Shown in pieces: positions 36,201 to 48,458 of a DNA stretch of 64,000 bases. The position numbers were made by a program, and so were the translations under genes. The notes beneath the pieces are model-generated. The model did no database searches and was not told the DNA's origin. It worked only from the letters and a program-made list of their open reading frames with translations. Numbering within the stretch: position 1 is the stretch's first letter; each line of letters begins with the position of its first letter. This DNA comes from Rhytidiadelphus loreus (lineage: Eukaryota; Streptophyta; Bryopsida; Hypnales; Hylocomiaceae). Location of the stretch: positions 6,512,501 to 6,576,500 of the forward strand of contig OX344763.1 of NCBI GenBank assembly GCA_947034895.1, given 5' to 3'.

Positions 36201-36534
36201 TTCTACACTAGTCCCAAGTCTTTGAGCTTTGTGCAGTTGAATGTCACAGTTTTGGCAAAGTCTGAATTGCGCCAATATAACAAAATTGATGTTGTTGCTT
36301 GTTGCAGGTTTTTCTGTTGTAGATGCTGGATGTTGTGGAGGGGGGCCTTATAAGGGCCTGATTCCATGCTTGGCCGGGTTCCAGATTTGTCCCAACCGGT
36401 TCGACTACTTTTTCTGGGATCCATACCACCCCACAGAAAAGGCGAACGTGCTGCTATCAAATAGGTTCTGGGAAGGCCAAGAGTACACCTACCCTATGAC
36501 CGTGAAAGAGCTCATCATGTTGGAGAAAATCTAG
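33287..36534 (+). CDS. GDSL esterase/lipase, complete, five exons
   Basis: Secreted SGNH-fold hydrolase of the plant GDSL family, acting on acyl or carboxylic esters, probably in the apoplast; substrate unknown. Exons 33287-33548, 33803-33933, 34162-34398, 35515-35770 and 36308-36534 join in frame to 370 residues, the usual family length and five-exon layout. A signal peptide is visible: hydrophobic SLSILLLIFPII ending near A30. Block I is FSFGDSLVDAGNNN (Ser43), block II NGVSYASGAGG (Gly119), block III NIGSNDY (Asn176), block V FFWDPYHPTEKAN (Asp333, His336). All four catalytic or oxyanion positions are intact. All introns are GT-AG; intron 3 is 1.1 kb. ATG 33287 is the first Met before the signal peptide; an in-frame GTG immediately upstream belongs to the probable 5' splice-acceptor context. 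It looks functional. Confidence 0.93.
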
Positions 36535-38720
36535 AACCAATTCTTTCATTATCCTCGACGTAAGCTGGAGCCAGCAGCAGAAATTTTCACAGGGGTACCA
36601 ATGCCGCAGCACGAATCTTGTTATAGACATTTAGGAACTCGAGTTAGGAGAATCATCATGTTGGGCTTCTTCTAGCTTTTATTACTTACTCTCAACATCG
36701 GCTCTTTACAGGTCCCCATGTAGTGAGCTTTTCAGAGGACCGAATTGGGGCGCTCCTGTCTTGCTCCCAGGAGCAATCCTACCTTGCTCCTGGGAACATT
36801 GATGTCGGATTTGATAGCAATTCTTTATTTTAGCACGAAAATTTGAAATTATGAAACTAGACCAAATTATCATACGCTTTTGAGAATAGTGAAGAACAGA
36901 CACTGCAATATGGATTTTCTGTAAATTAGTCGGAAGGAAGGATCTTGTTTGAGAAGTTAAAATGTCTTCGTTTAGTGAGTCTCAAAATCTACGTTGGAAC
37001 AAATGAATGTTTGATCTTGGATTTAGCATTTCAGAGCTCCCAATAATGCGACGTTGATGTACGTGTATGAACTCATCTTTCGAGGATTTACTCTTACGAT
37101 CGTGTCTGATATTCCTTGGAGAAAGAGCATTCAGACGGATGCTGACATAATCTTCTAGCTCAACAGAAGATTATATGATACGTTGTTCGAGATTCGTACA
37201 ATAGGTCGTTCTGTAAACGCGAAGAGCTTTCAATGGTGTGTTAAACACTGCACACCTGTGCAGAACCCCAGTAACTGACTTCAGATGTACCGGTCAACGT
37301 CAATGTACCACTGGCAGTGTACAGTAACTGCATCGCTCTTCTTCAAGCTCGCAGTATCTCGCCACTGCTATCTAGACAAGGCTCTGTTTTTTTCTTTTTC
37401 TTTTCATATTTCGCATCAATTGGAAGGAATATATTCCTGTACTCATTCATTTGGAAAGAAAGTGTGAAACGATAAACTCGAAGGCTCTGCTCTTTGTGAG
37501 AGGGGACTCCGCTTTGCAATGAGAGTCCATTCTTCTGCGCTTGGTCATTTGAACCATGTCAAGGTCCTCAGCCATGCATTATCCATTCAACGAACACTTT
37601 TTATCCTCAAGTGACGGTACAGCGTCCTTTGGAGAAGATCATTCTTTGAAGCCTTTGGGGTTCTGACTTGTAAATTCCCATTCCCGCGTGCCTGTTTTAA
37701 GGAGAAAATTAACGAAGCTTAGCCATTGGAATGTGCCCAATCAGTACTACAAGTACCATAGAGTCCACATGTATCTGATTGTGACTCTCACTTGAGCAAT
37801 AAAATACAAACCGGCAGGGTATTAAGAGTGCTCTCTCTCTACCAGCCAACAATTAAAATCCCCATGTAATCCTCTGCAGACACTACTGTACTGTACTGTA
37901 CATGAGTTGGTCTCCCGCAGAAAACCTGTATCCCTGTGTTAAGTGAAAAACTAACTCAAATTCAAAGGTTTCATGAAAGGCGTCTGAATATATAACCACG
38001 CTGCCTCAAATTTTAAATCCCCTCAATTGCAAATGATACAACAGCACTGCTTGGGCACACAGCTTGAGCACACAGCAATCAAAGATATCAGACATATAGA
38101 GAGCGATACGCAGCGAGTTGTATAAAAGGAGTCTGCCGTTCAAAACAGCTCCTTATTCACAGTTACTCTTCCTGGGAGTAATTCACCATACCCCCAATAC
38201 CTGCAAATTTACCCATTCTATAAAGGAACAAGCTAAGCCCTTCTCTTCTAAGTGTCCAACAGTGGAATTGAATCACGTAGCACAAAACTAACAACACAAT
38301 TAGCGTATAAAACAGCGTTTAGAGTACAAGAATTAAGCGAAGGGTGGAAGCGAATTCCTCGAGGTGTTGGACCAGTTCCACAGGCGTGGAGAAGTAGGCG
38401 CCGTGGTCGGAGTCAATTGAACAGATCAATGTTTGTGAGATCCCACAAACATTGATCGATTACAAACGCTTCAAGGGACAGTTTATGCACACTGTACCTC
38501 AGAGATGCTAGTGTCCCATTTGGAGCATGTATCACTTAGTTCATGCTGCTTTGAACAAATGCCACATAGAAGAAACGAGAATCTCATTGAAGCTTCACTA
38601 AGAGCATCGCCACACATGAGCCCGGGAAGGCGGGAGATCGGGGACGCTGTGAATTGGCCCCCACCATGGTCACGGCACGGGTACTTTTTCAACCAGGCTC
38701 AGTAAAACATCCTCCAGATC
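36535..38720. other. 3' flank of GDSL gene and unique spacer
   Basis: Mixed-composition DNA with no recognised gene. It contains a perfect 14-bp hairpin at 38424-38457 (separate entry) and a (CTGTA)n-like run at 37884-37900. Small open frames here are not supported by homology. Confidence 0.35.
38424..38457. repeat. Perfect 14-bp hairpin
   Basis: GATCAATGTTTGTG, loop AGATCC, CACAAACATTGATC. No mismatch. It lies in otherwise unremarkable sequence and its role is unknown. Confidence 0.8.
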
Positions 38721-39735
38721 CTTCAGCTTCGATCAGGAGCCCGGACAAGTTTTTCCATGCCTGATCAGATCACTGTGTGGTTGTAATTCTGATTGGATTT
38801 TAGAAATTTGAAGAGGAAAAATCAAGAAAATGGAAAGAATATAAGCTGATTTCAAGGGGTTTGGCTTTTCACCGAGTCCAATTGAGTGGGACACCTCATT
38901 GAAAAGCACCTAGTGTTGTTGCGTCATTGAAAAGCAGCCTAACTGCCATATAGCTTCTGGCATGGATTGGAGTCCGGGTCACAATGGTGATGCTCTAAGT
39001 ATGGACACCCATGCTTGCCACTTAAAGTAGGTAGACTCCATGCCAAATCACCCAAATCCAATTAAAACTCCTAGTTCTTGGACCCAATTGCATCCTATTG
39101 CATCCTAATGTAATAAAACTATAAAGGGGGTGCATGATGACAACTTCAATGTGGAATTGGGATTAAAAGGTTTAGAATTGGGTTGAAAAGTCACTATTTT
39201 ATGAATTTAGTGAATACCATTCAAATGTTTGTTCATTATTCCAAGATCTTGAGGGACACTTTTGGATTACCTTTGTGCCTATGTTGGGAATTACTGAAAG
39301 AGACACATTATCATATAAATGAACAATAATAGTCTCCTTCAAGGGATAGCAATGGAAAAAAAATATCATAAAACATTTTCCTATGTGATTCATGCGTAAT
39401 CAAAGATTTTATTGTTACCATTCAAATTTTGTATTCAAAGTTATCAAAACTTTAATTTATTGTTGGCAATAGATTGATAGGGAGGAGACTTTGCATTCAT
39501 TTCATGAAAGTACTATTTATAGTGAATGTGAAGAAGTTTGAATAGGACCTACTTAAAAAGTGAGGCAGTGCTACACGGTGTCACAAAGTTGTACGAACAG
39601 GTCCGGATTAGTATAGGGCCTTCATTGTGGAAATGCTTTGCATATAATCTATTTATACCTTCCTCCCTCCCCTAAATAATCCTAAATCTATTTCCAAATT
39701 CCCTTTTCTCAAATCCCTGTTCTACAATTCCCACG
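38721..39735. other. Intergenic, no feature seen
   Basis: Composition shifts from mixed to AT-rich near 39050. No coding or repeat signal noted. Confidence 0.3.
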
Positions 39736-40030
39736 ATAACCTATAAATTCTCAAAGCTAGCTTTGATCTAGCATAAATGATGGAAAATCACTTCAAATGT
39801 TTTGAAACTTTGCTAAAATGTACATCAATTTGTCAAAAACTCACAATCATATCAATTTTCACCCAAATCCAAGATATTATTCAACTTTGGTGAACATTTT
39901 TGCATTATTAACTTTCTAACCCTTCCTATAATAATCTAGAAACTGCCATAGCTAGCTTTAATTTAGCATATATGACAAACAATCATTTCAAATGTCTTAA
40001 AATTTTACCAAAATGTATACAAAGTATCAA
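39735..40030. repeat. Diverged tandem duplication, about 203-bp period
   Basis: AGCTAGCTTTGATCTAGCAT and the following CACTTCAAATGTTTTGAAA at about 39755-39805 recur as AGCTAGCTTTAATTTAGCAT and CATTTCAAATGTCTTAAAA at about 39950-40010. The two copies are noticeably diverged. Confidence 0.55.
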
Positions 40031-40919
40031 ATAAGTTTAAAAAAAAATACCCTCCAAGTTTCATAGCCGTATCATAAAAACTCAACAAGATTGAAGCTCC
40101 CACATTATATGCTACCTTAGATTCCAGACACCTCTACTTTGAAGCCTCGTATCTCCTTCTTTAAAATATATCTAAATCTGAAAATTGGCATCATGTTAGA
40201 TCAAATATTCAAAAATTTAGATTAAAAAATTTGTTGCAATTCAAGACTTTATCAAAACAAAACCCCAACTCTTCACATCAATGCTTCCTTCAATAATAAA
40301 TCATCAACAAAAATACAACTTAGCACCTTAGTGCATTCCATACTTCAAACTCTATTAAGAACCAAGAAAGAGACACAAGGGACTAGTCTTTGCTTCTAAG
40401 TAGCCCAAACACAACTCTAGGAGGCTAGCTATTGACTAACCCTAACCCACTTCAATTTTAACAGCAAGTACTAATTAACCGGTTGTCAACCAACAATTAA
40501 CAAGAGCAATTAATAAGAACTTCCAATACTATACACATTCTTTAACATATGGAGATGCCCACTTCAACTATTAGACGGATCACATCACAAGAATGTAAAG
40601 TATTACTCAGAAGCGAACAAATTTATCTAACAATTATTATTGTAGGGGGAAACTTCTCACTTTCTTATTCAAATAAAGATAAATTGCAACAAAAGTTAGG
40701 TGACTTGTTTGTTACAATTAATTTCATGTAACAAGGACATCTGAATATAAATAATATGAAATAGTTATAAAAGGCCAAAGTTAGATTGATAGCTTTTCTA
40801 AACTCATGTCCCAATTGCAATGTCCCCAAGTTGAATATTGTACAACAAGCATTGCTTTCTTCCTAAAATTTCTCAAAGCATGTTTTTAGGAACATGCTCA
40901 AATTTCACATTAGATGATT
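40031..40919. other. AT-rich intergenic
   Basis: No supported gene. The 60-codon frame at 40549-40731 has no recognisable motif. Confidence 0.3.
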
Positions 40920-41120
40920 TTCAACTACATTGGAGGGCCGTTTCAGGCCACTTTCTAATGTTTGGAGCCAACCATTGCTAAGCAGATCAAAAATAACAAA
41001 ATTAATAATAATAATAATTTTAAATTTTAAAAAATCAATTTTAAAAAATAAAAATTGATGTGATAGTTGCTTTGCTATATCAAAATGCTGTTGTGGCCAA
41101 GTTCCCATAGTCCAAGGACC
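40920..41120. repeat. GGAGGGCCGTTT repeat, copy 2
   Basis: GGAGGGCCGTTTCAGG at about 40932, an AT core, then GATGTGATAGTTGCTTTGC. Same architecture as 9670-9970. Boundaries are approximate. Confidence 0.45.
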
Positions 41121-41381
41121 TCTTGATTTAACAAAGCAGTGATTGGCAAAGTTAGAGATAAATGAGGTCCAAGTTTAGTTTACACTTTGGCCAAGCTTGA
41201 ATTTGTTTCATGACTATTTCTTTTTAGTAGATCTAACAAAATTCAGGAGATCATGATGGATAAACTCTTACAACCATAGATTCTATCAATTAATTAATCT
41301 TGTAGTTCACTACATTGGATCTAAAAAAATGACCCAACTATGGTCTCTCTCAGGCTTAAATCTAGACCATGCAAAGTGTCA

Positions 41382-42563
41382 TTAAACCCCAAAGCACCAA
41401 ACTATGTTTTTTTTGGCAACATAGTGATTTTGGGCAACTCACTACAAACATTATTTTTATTTTTATTTTTTGAATTTTTCACACAACATGTGCCCGAGGA
41501 GTAGTTGTGAAGTTCAATAATTTTCATAACTTTTGACTACATGGTTAAAAAAGTTATTGCATGATATCAATAGATGTGTATGGGCTTGCGTGGTGGGCCA
41601 TTTCAAGCTAATTCCCATTGTTGCGAACTAGACATTGCTATTTGAAAAATAAAATAAATTTAATTTAATTTAAAAATAAATAAATATATTAAAATATTAA
41701 AATAATAAATAGTAAATAGTAATTTTTATTATTATTTATTGACTTGGCAATCTCTCAACCACATCAGTAGGCTATGTGTTGGAATTCCCAAAGTTTGAGA
41801 AATCAGAGGAATGCAGGGGACTTGCAGCCTTGTACACCAATTGAAATTCATCTAATGATAGTTTTTAATGCTTAGTAGGTAGTTCAAAAAAATCATTTTT
41901 TTAAGAAATAAAATTTGAACTTTGGAAAGCTTTGAATCATTATATTTAGATTAACAAGATGAAAGTTATGAGGAGTTTTAGTATTTGGGCAATTATGGAT
42001 TTTCTACTCTAAAATAAACTTTGAAGTACTTTATTTAACTCAATTTTTAATGTTTTTGAAAAAAATAAAATTGTAAGATGTAGGTTGTTTATTGCAACCA
42101 TAATTGTGATTGGCATTTTTCAATTCCATAACTAAATTCTTAACAATTTAGTATTTTGAATCATTCTCTACTTCTTTCTACTTACTATATTTTTCCTAAT
42201 TGTTGTACAATTCCAAATGTTTTGAATTTTTTCAAACATGTAGACAACTTGTCTTGAAGAATGAATCCAAAGAAGCACCACATTTTGGACATTTTTTCAT
42301 ACAAATGCACATGACCTTGTGAAGTGCAACTGCCCTATTTTTCGCAAGGTCAAAAAAAGGATTTTTGTCCCTTCAAATGCTAATATTTTACAATTTACAT
42401 GGTGGAAATTTCTGAAATTTTTTCCCCATCTTCTCAAACTAGCATACTACAAGATCCTATGGTTTCTTGTCCAATTTAAAAAAAAAAAATTGTTACTTAT
42501 ACTAGAAATGACAGTTTTGGAGCATTTTTGGTGAAAACATAGTCAAAATCCATTAGAGGTTAA
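41382..42563 (-). mobile_element. TTAA MITE family 1, copy 5 (inverted), with nested repeat
   Basis: TTAA (41382-41385) then ACCCCAAAGCACC and TTTTTTGGCAACATAG, the mirror of the right end of copy 1 (TTTTTTGGCAACATAG read leftwards from 10863). The right end is CATTAGAGGTTAA (TTAA 42560-42563). 41880-42500 is the reverse complement of 10060-10690. A third, diverged GGAGGGCC-like repeat (about 41580-41840) lies inside. Non-coding. Confidence 0.7.
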
Positions 42564-42572
42564 TATTTTTTT

Positions 42573-43026
42573 TTGTCTTGGGCTCTTGCTTCCCATGGGC
42601 ACATTTTACAAAGTGGGGTGCTTGTAGTCTTTGGTTTGGGCCTTGGTATAAACTACCCTTTAGAAGCTTATTTTATTGGTTGTAAACTAAAGGGAAGAAA
42701 ACTTGCACTAATAGAAGCTACATGTAAGGAAGTTAGAATAGGACCTTTCTCGAAATACATAGTGGTGCAACAAGGACACAACCTCTCTTAGCATGGCTAC
42801 TAATTTACTAACATTCTCCAAAAGATTAAAAAAAGGACATAGGCATTCTTCAATATACATAACATTCAATAGCCTTCATGCACCCACCCTACCTACTCAT
42901 CCCATTGAGCCTCCACCTATCCACTTAGCTACTAATGAAGTATTGTTGGGTGTGAAATATTCTACACCATCTAAGGTAGAAGTACCTATTCTTGATAACT
43001 TAAACATTTCAGTCTATGTGACATGA
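42573..43026 (+). other. Two abutting short ORFs, unassigned
   Basis: A 72-codon frame (42573-42791) and a 77-codon frame (42793-43026), the second starting one base after the first stops and in another frame, so a frameshift would link them. A Pro-rich stretch (PTHPIEPPPIHL) occurs in the second. No family recognised. It may be a fragment of a decayed transposon gene. Confidence 0.2.
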
Positions 43027-44160
43027 GAAATTTGTTGAGAAATTGAGTTTAATGTGTGCAAACATAAGGATGAGGAAGAATGCAAGAAAAAGAAAAAGAA
43101 ATTCTTCAAGAATGAATATTTTATTCAATATAAATGTGGATTTTTCATTTGGACCCATTCCAATTTCATAAACTCACCTATTCCAATTAGCTTTGGCACT
43201 TCTCCCTATGCAAGGAGGGAAGAGAGATGAATGGACAAGAAGGTACAAACAAACAAAGAATCTTTCTCAATGAATAGTGCATCCAACTATTATCCACAAT
43301 AGGTCAGCCTAAAAAGCCATGACAGGGTGGGCTGTCCAAAATAAGTTTTTCTACCATCCTCTAAAACCAAGGCCGTGACAGTGCACGCTACAGTACTGAA
43401 TGTTGTGTAAGCTTGGTAGAAGGTTTGGGACTTCATGAACGACCTTCTGGCATGGGATCCAGTAGCATTTTCTGAATGGCTTTGCTTCGCGTCGTCCCAC
43501 CTCTCGTCTTCAGCTGAATCCGCTCCTCTCTTGGGGCTTTTGGGTTGGAATGCATGTGTTGACGACACCAGAGCCTTGGCAGCAGGCAGGCAGGGGCCTG
43601 CAGGCAATAATGAAGCTAGCTAGGGCGGCAACTGAAGGTGAAAGCGAAGGCCCTGATTTGTCAGTCAGTGCGGTGCAAAGGGGGCCGGTGGAACCGAACC
43701 GAACCGTACCGGTACAGCTCGAAATTACTGGAGACACTAATAACTTACCAGTCCTGGATCTGAACGTCCTCAGGCAACCTGTGTGGGACGTCCCACCAGT
43801 TCAGTTCAGTTCAGCTTACTTTTTCTACTGTAAGTAAGTTGCGATCACTTCTGATGTCAAGAAAATGGGGTACCATAAATTTACTTAAGAGCAAAGCCAT
43901 CCGTCACTACGCCAAAACTTCAGCTGACAAAAAAGGTGCGTCACTTGTTGAGAAGGTGGATCACTTGCTTGTCCCACCTGTGCAGGTACTCTAAAGTCTG
44001 GTGGCTTTGGAAATTACCCGAGAAAGTGTCCCAAACTGTCATTTCTTTTAGTGCTTTTTGAGAAAAAATGAATTAGAAAGTTGTTTTTTGGGAAATTTAA
44101 CTGTACTCAACTGCTTTGAAAATGCAAGGAGTTTCTTTCGGAAAATTTGATCATGTCGAT
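43027..44160. other. Intergenic with GC-rich island
   Basis: Sequence from 43.3 to 43.85 kb is abruptly more GC-rich than before it. A minus-strand frame (43290-43607) has no recognised motif. Short runs include (GTTCA)n at 43799-43814 and the palindrome GTACCGGTAC near 43707. Confidence 0.3.
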
Positions 44161-44271
44161 TGCCGGACAATGTTTTGTCCAAACAGCTTCTCATTCATCC
44201 GAAGTAGTATTTGAATTTTCAAAAGATAACCTTCCTTTTTGACAAAAAAGATTCAGGAGTTCAAGGGTTAA
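44160..44271. mobile_element. piggyBac-type B end (truncated MITE)
   Basis: The block TCTCATTCATCC, then ATAACCTTCCTTTTTGAC and the end (read leftwards) TTAACCCTTGAACTCCTGAA (TTAA 44268-44271). It matches end B of the 7.4-kb piggyBac (TTAACCCTGGAAGGACCTGA) and the B side of the MITE at 20375-20852. A matching A end was not found to the left, so the copy is truncated or its left end has decayed. Confidence 0.6.
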
Positions 44272-46911
44272 GAATGTGGGCAATTTGGCCCAGCCTACCT
44301 ACCATAGCTCCATCAGTCGCGTGCACGAAGACAATTTCCTTGTGTCACGATGGCAGCACGTCTGTCGCGACACAGCCGTCACAATAGAGAACCGGAGAAC
44401 TCTGAACACTCCCTTGCCGTCTCTGGTAGAGACGTAGAACCGTGAGACTGGGCTACGGTACAGGCAATGTAAGTATTAATTTCGTGACCGGAGTTTGACA
44501 TTCTAGCTGGTTCTGTGTACATTAATGGACCGGTATTCCGTCAGGAGGTAACGATTGAAGTGGATATTCTTCCGTTTCTGATGCGGCAGAGTCGATCTGC
44601 ATGCTTCACCCACAATTAGCAATTCGCCCGGGTCGGTTGATCTGATTCTGATGCTTTTCTTTATGCTTCCTGCGTGGGCCCATTTGTTCTTGTCTGATGT
44701 GCGTGAATTGAAAAATCGCCATTAGTGTAGCTCGAATGCCAAAAATCTTTTTCCTAGCTTACTCGACCTTATGTTTCCAGTACAGTACTGGAACTGTCGT
44801 CTCGCACCTCGCTAGGTGCTGGGAGGTTGAACTCTATTATGCTTTCCGCAAATCTGGGAATGGCGGTTCTGCCTTGATGCAGGTGACCACATGAATTCTC
44901 TTTGGGTTGTTGCAGGAGTTTTGTGAACGGTTGGGATTAATTGCTCGTCTCGTCTAGCTAGGGCTAGCATTCGTTCCGACTTTATGTATTTCCTTTGTGG
45001 GTACGTTACTAGCTGAAGCTGCTGAGTCCGGGAATTTACGTACCGAAGAAGGGGTTGATCGATCGAGGCTTAACGAAGTGAGTACGTGTGCGTTTCAAAG
45101 CTCTTCCGAGTCACAGCACGCCGTCTAGCATGACTGAGGTTCGCCACTCTGATACACATTCCTTCGTATATATAGTGCACAATCAAATGATATCACCATT
45201 TAATTTCTGAAGCTAGGAACAGCAATCCTTCGGTGCTCTTCAAGTCCATTCCAAGCATACGTACTTGCTTCCATCACTCGGATATCTTTACATTCGCAAG
45301 AATGGAAGGTCAAATTAATGGCGTGTTTCTCAGCTAGCCCCGAAATTATGGCGTTCAAGTTTCCAGAACTTTAGCAAGACTAGGACTGGTGTAGATCTGA
45401 AGTTTCAGTTGAGCGACTGAAACTGCGTCGTTTGCACTGAAATCCGCCGCTTTAACAAATATGAGGGTAGTGCTGTGTAAGAGTCGAAGCCACTGTTTTC
45501 AGTCACTCGAGGGGTGAGCCGAACAGTAGTGTGCATGGGGATTAGATGAACAGTACTCGCCCTGCAACAGGTAATCCTGCTTAATTTGTGCGCGACTGTG
45601 ACTGAAAACACAAAGAACACAGAGTCCACAAATGAGGAGTCCATGTAGGGTTTCTAAGGGTTCGAAGATAGCATAAATTTAAACTGGAGGTGGCCAGGTT
45701 CTAAGATATGGTTTGCTGTTGAGAGATAGAGAGTAAATACTAGCTAACAAGCTCACAAAATATATAGAGTCTCAGATTTCAACCTGATGAGGGCTTCAGA
45801 TCTTCTAAGGCTCGCAGTGCTGAGTGTGCTGAGTGCTCATCAGTTTTTTCTTCTTGTTTCCGCAGGCAATCGTTTCTCCTTTTTCTAAGTCTTGAAGTCG
45901 GTCTTCATGCGTTTCGCTAATGAGATTTCACTTTCAATGCAGTGTCTATTGAATCTCAAAAGCATTGAAGTCACACATACTATTCTAGTCGCACTGAACA
46001 GAAAAAATGGAGTTGTGGGACTCTGCATTAGAAGTTGATGTCGTTAAGACTAATTAGCAAAATATGTACAAGAGTGCTGTACGTGGTCTACGTGGTAGTG
46101 TTCTGAACGCATACAGGTCTGTGGCGGAAACTCTTCCGTATGCTGTTCAAGCTATCTTAGACTGCCCACTCTAAGGTGCTGTGGCTTGCATGGCGAACAA
46201 ACTTGGGTTAAGTAGTTGAGTGGCATTTCAAGAGTAAGTTTAATTATTTAGAAATAAGAGAATGCCTATCTGCAAATGCTTTCTGGAGATAAGCACGAAG
46301 CAGGCAGTCCTGGCCCGCCTAAGGACTTGACCAAGTCCTTAGGAATAAATCAAAGCTGAAAACCAAGTCAACCAAACTGCCGCCCACTCTAGTTATCAAA
46401 GTAGATTCCAGAACTCCATAGCCATGAGGTCATCTCCTTCGTAGGTCTGGAAGTTTCTCTTTCACACGATTCTTGGCTATGATCACTAAATAATATCTGA
46501 AAATATTCGCAAGGAATTTATGTAATTTAAATAAATGTTAAGATCTGTGACCTGTTACTAATTGTTTCTTACCCTTTTCTTTCTACTCTGAATCTGATGA
46601 AATTGTCAAACTAATCTAGAGCTGACCCACTTCCGTCGGAGAGATCTGGATCTACTTACGAGTTTCTGATTAGAGATTAACCATAGCTGGTCATAAAATG
46701 AGACCAAGAAGTTACTATACGATCACAGTGATGCACTGTAATTACACATTAACATTAAATATGTCAAATTTACGGTATGATTGGCTAGTGCAAGTTGCTC
46801 TCATAGAATGTGGTTGTTCAAAAGTTAGATGTTTCTTATCAATGATGTCATGCAATGCAGAGAGGAAACTAATTGTTGCAAACTGAATGTTTATGAACGT
46901 CTTTCTTATAG
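44272..46911. other. Upstream region of the HMA gene
   Basis: Relatively GC-rich, apparently unique DNA that should contain the promoter and first exon of the HMA gene. A candidate donor GTAAGTATT lies at 44469. I could not identify the initiating exon with confidence. Confidence 0.35.
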
Positions 46912-48458
46912 GTGGTGGAGCTCTATGTGGTAATGCATTGTGAAGCCTGTGAGGCTGCTGTGAGGAGAGCTATCAGAAAGATTCCTGGTAAATTGTTATC
47001 AAGCTGACTGTTTGAGGCCTCTCTAATTACAGCTTTCTCTGAAACAGAATTGATAGGGAGAGGAGTCAAAGTTTAAGCCTATGGCAAATTCACCTTCAAT
47101 GTATACCCTTGCTACTAGCTAGTACATGTTTTGACCACAAGATTTGAAATCAAATTATGTTGCAGGTCTGGAGTCTTACAAGATAGACTTCTACGGTCAG
47201 AAAGTGACGGTGACAGGAAAGGTGAACCGGGAGGATGTGTGGCGACGCATCCACAAGACGGGCAAGCGGGTCACGCTGATCCCCAAACCGGCCCCTCCAA
47301 AGAAAGAAGAAAAGAAAGAAGGCACGAAGGAAGAGAAAAAGGAGGAGAAGAAAGAAGAAAAGAAAGAGGGCAAAACAGAAGAGAAGAAAGTTGAGGTAAT
47401 CCACTTAGAAAGAAACCCCTTTGCAAAATCATTCTATAAAATATTCCATTCGCACCCAATTCTGTAGAGGTGAGCAACCAAGCATTGGAAAGGGCTGTAT
47501 CGCATAATCTTGGGAGCGTCACAGGGAAGGTTGTTGGACGAGATGTCAAATCGTTTTTGTGAGTCTTGAATGTTCAATTCTGTGCTCTTTTTGTTGATTG
47601 AAGGGCTCAGATTCAGCTCAAATATTATGGATTATAACCATGATTGTCTAACTTGTTGACAGAGATTACTTTCACATTACCTAGTCCAGAATAGGTATTG
47701 AAAGACTTTTTTTGTACATCCGGAATCATGGTAATGGACAATTAACCGTGTGTGGGGTGGTCTTGCTGCATGAAATATGAAGACCGTCCTGGTGCGGAAG
47801 AAATCCACGTACTGGCCTGCCGTTTGGCTCTGGAGGTTCTTTATCCCCCGGGTATGCATAATATCACACAGCAACAGGCTCAAACCTTAAATGAATCTTA
47901 ATAACTCCAATGGAGACCTTTTTATGCAGAGGCGACAACCGTGCACTGGATATGGAGAGCTAGGTTACTAATATCTCACATGTATTCTTAATGTTACTGA
48001 ATCTTTTTACTCTCTTGATTGAGAATGAACATTACCCAACCTACGCAACAACTCCAGTCTTGTTGTGGAAACAACATCCCTCACTATTCCCATGACTTAT
48101 CCTGTTACTTCTCACAATGTTCAACGCTTTAATTCTTTAAATTGTGTTACCAAGTCCAGAATCTCAAACCAGGAATGCTTTTTGCAGATGCTATGTTTTT
48201 TTCACAGAAAGGAAAATGATTGCCTGAAATTGGGTGCGGTTGTGGTTGCAGGAGGTGAAAGTCCACGAAAAGAGAGACGAAGTGGTGACAGTGGTGGAAA
48301 CGAAAGAAAGCAAGAAAGAAGAGAGCAAAGCGGAGGAGAAATCCGAAGCGAAGGAAGAGACTGCAAAGAAAGAGACTTCAGAGGAGCCAGAGTGGGTGCC
48401 CATGTTCGTCAGTGCTCCCTTTTACACCCTCCCTACCCAGATTCTTCTAACTTCCTAA
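46912..48458 (+). CDS. HMA-domain (HIPP-like) metal-binding protein, first exon missing
   Basis: Heavy-metal-associated domain protein of the plant HIPP/HPP type, likely a cytosolic or membrane-linked metallochaperone. Three exons join in frame: 46912-46987, 47166-47395 and 48252-48458 (170 residues, GT-AG junctions). The HMA fold is complete: VVELYVVMHCEACEAAVRRA carries the metal-binding CxxC, followed by ESYKIDFYGQKVTVTGKV and VWRRIHKTGKRVTLI. The tail is almost entirely Lys and Glu (KKEEKKE repeats) and then acidic/basic to EEPEWVPMF. An in-frame TAG directly before 46912 shows that the exon is internal, so the start codon lies upstream and was not located. HIPPs usually end in a CaaX box; none is seen at the stop (48456-48458), so this is either a non-prenylated member or uses another last exon. 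Confidence 0.85.
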
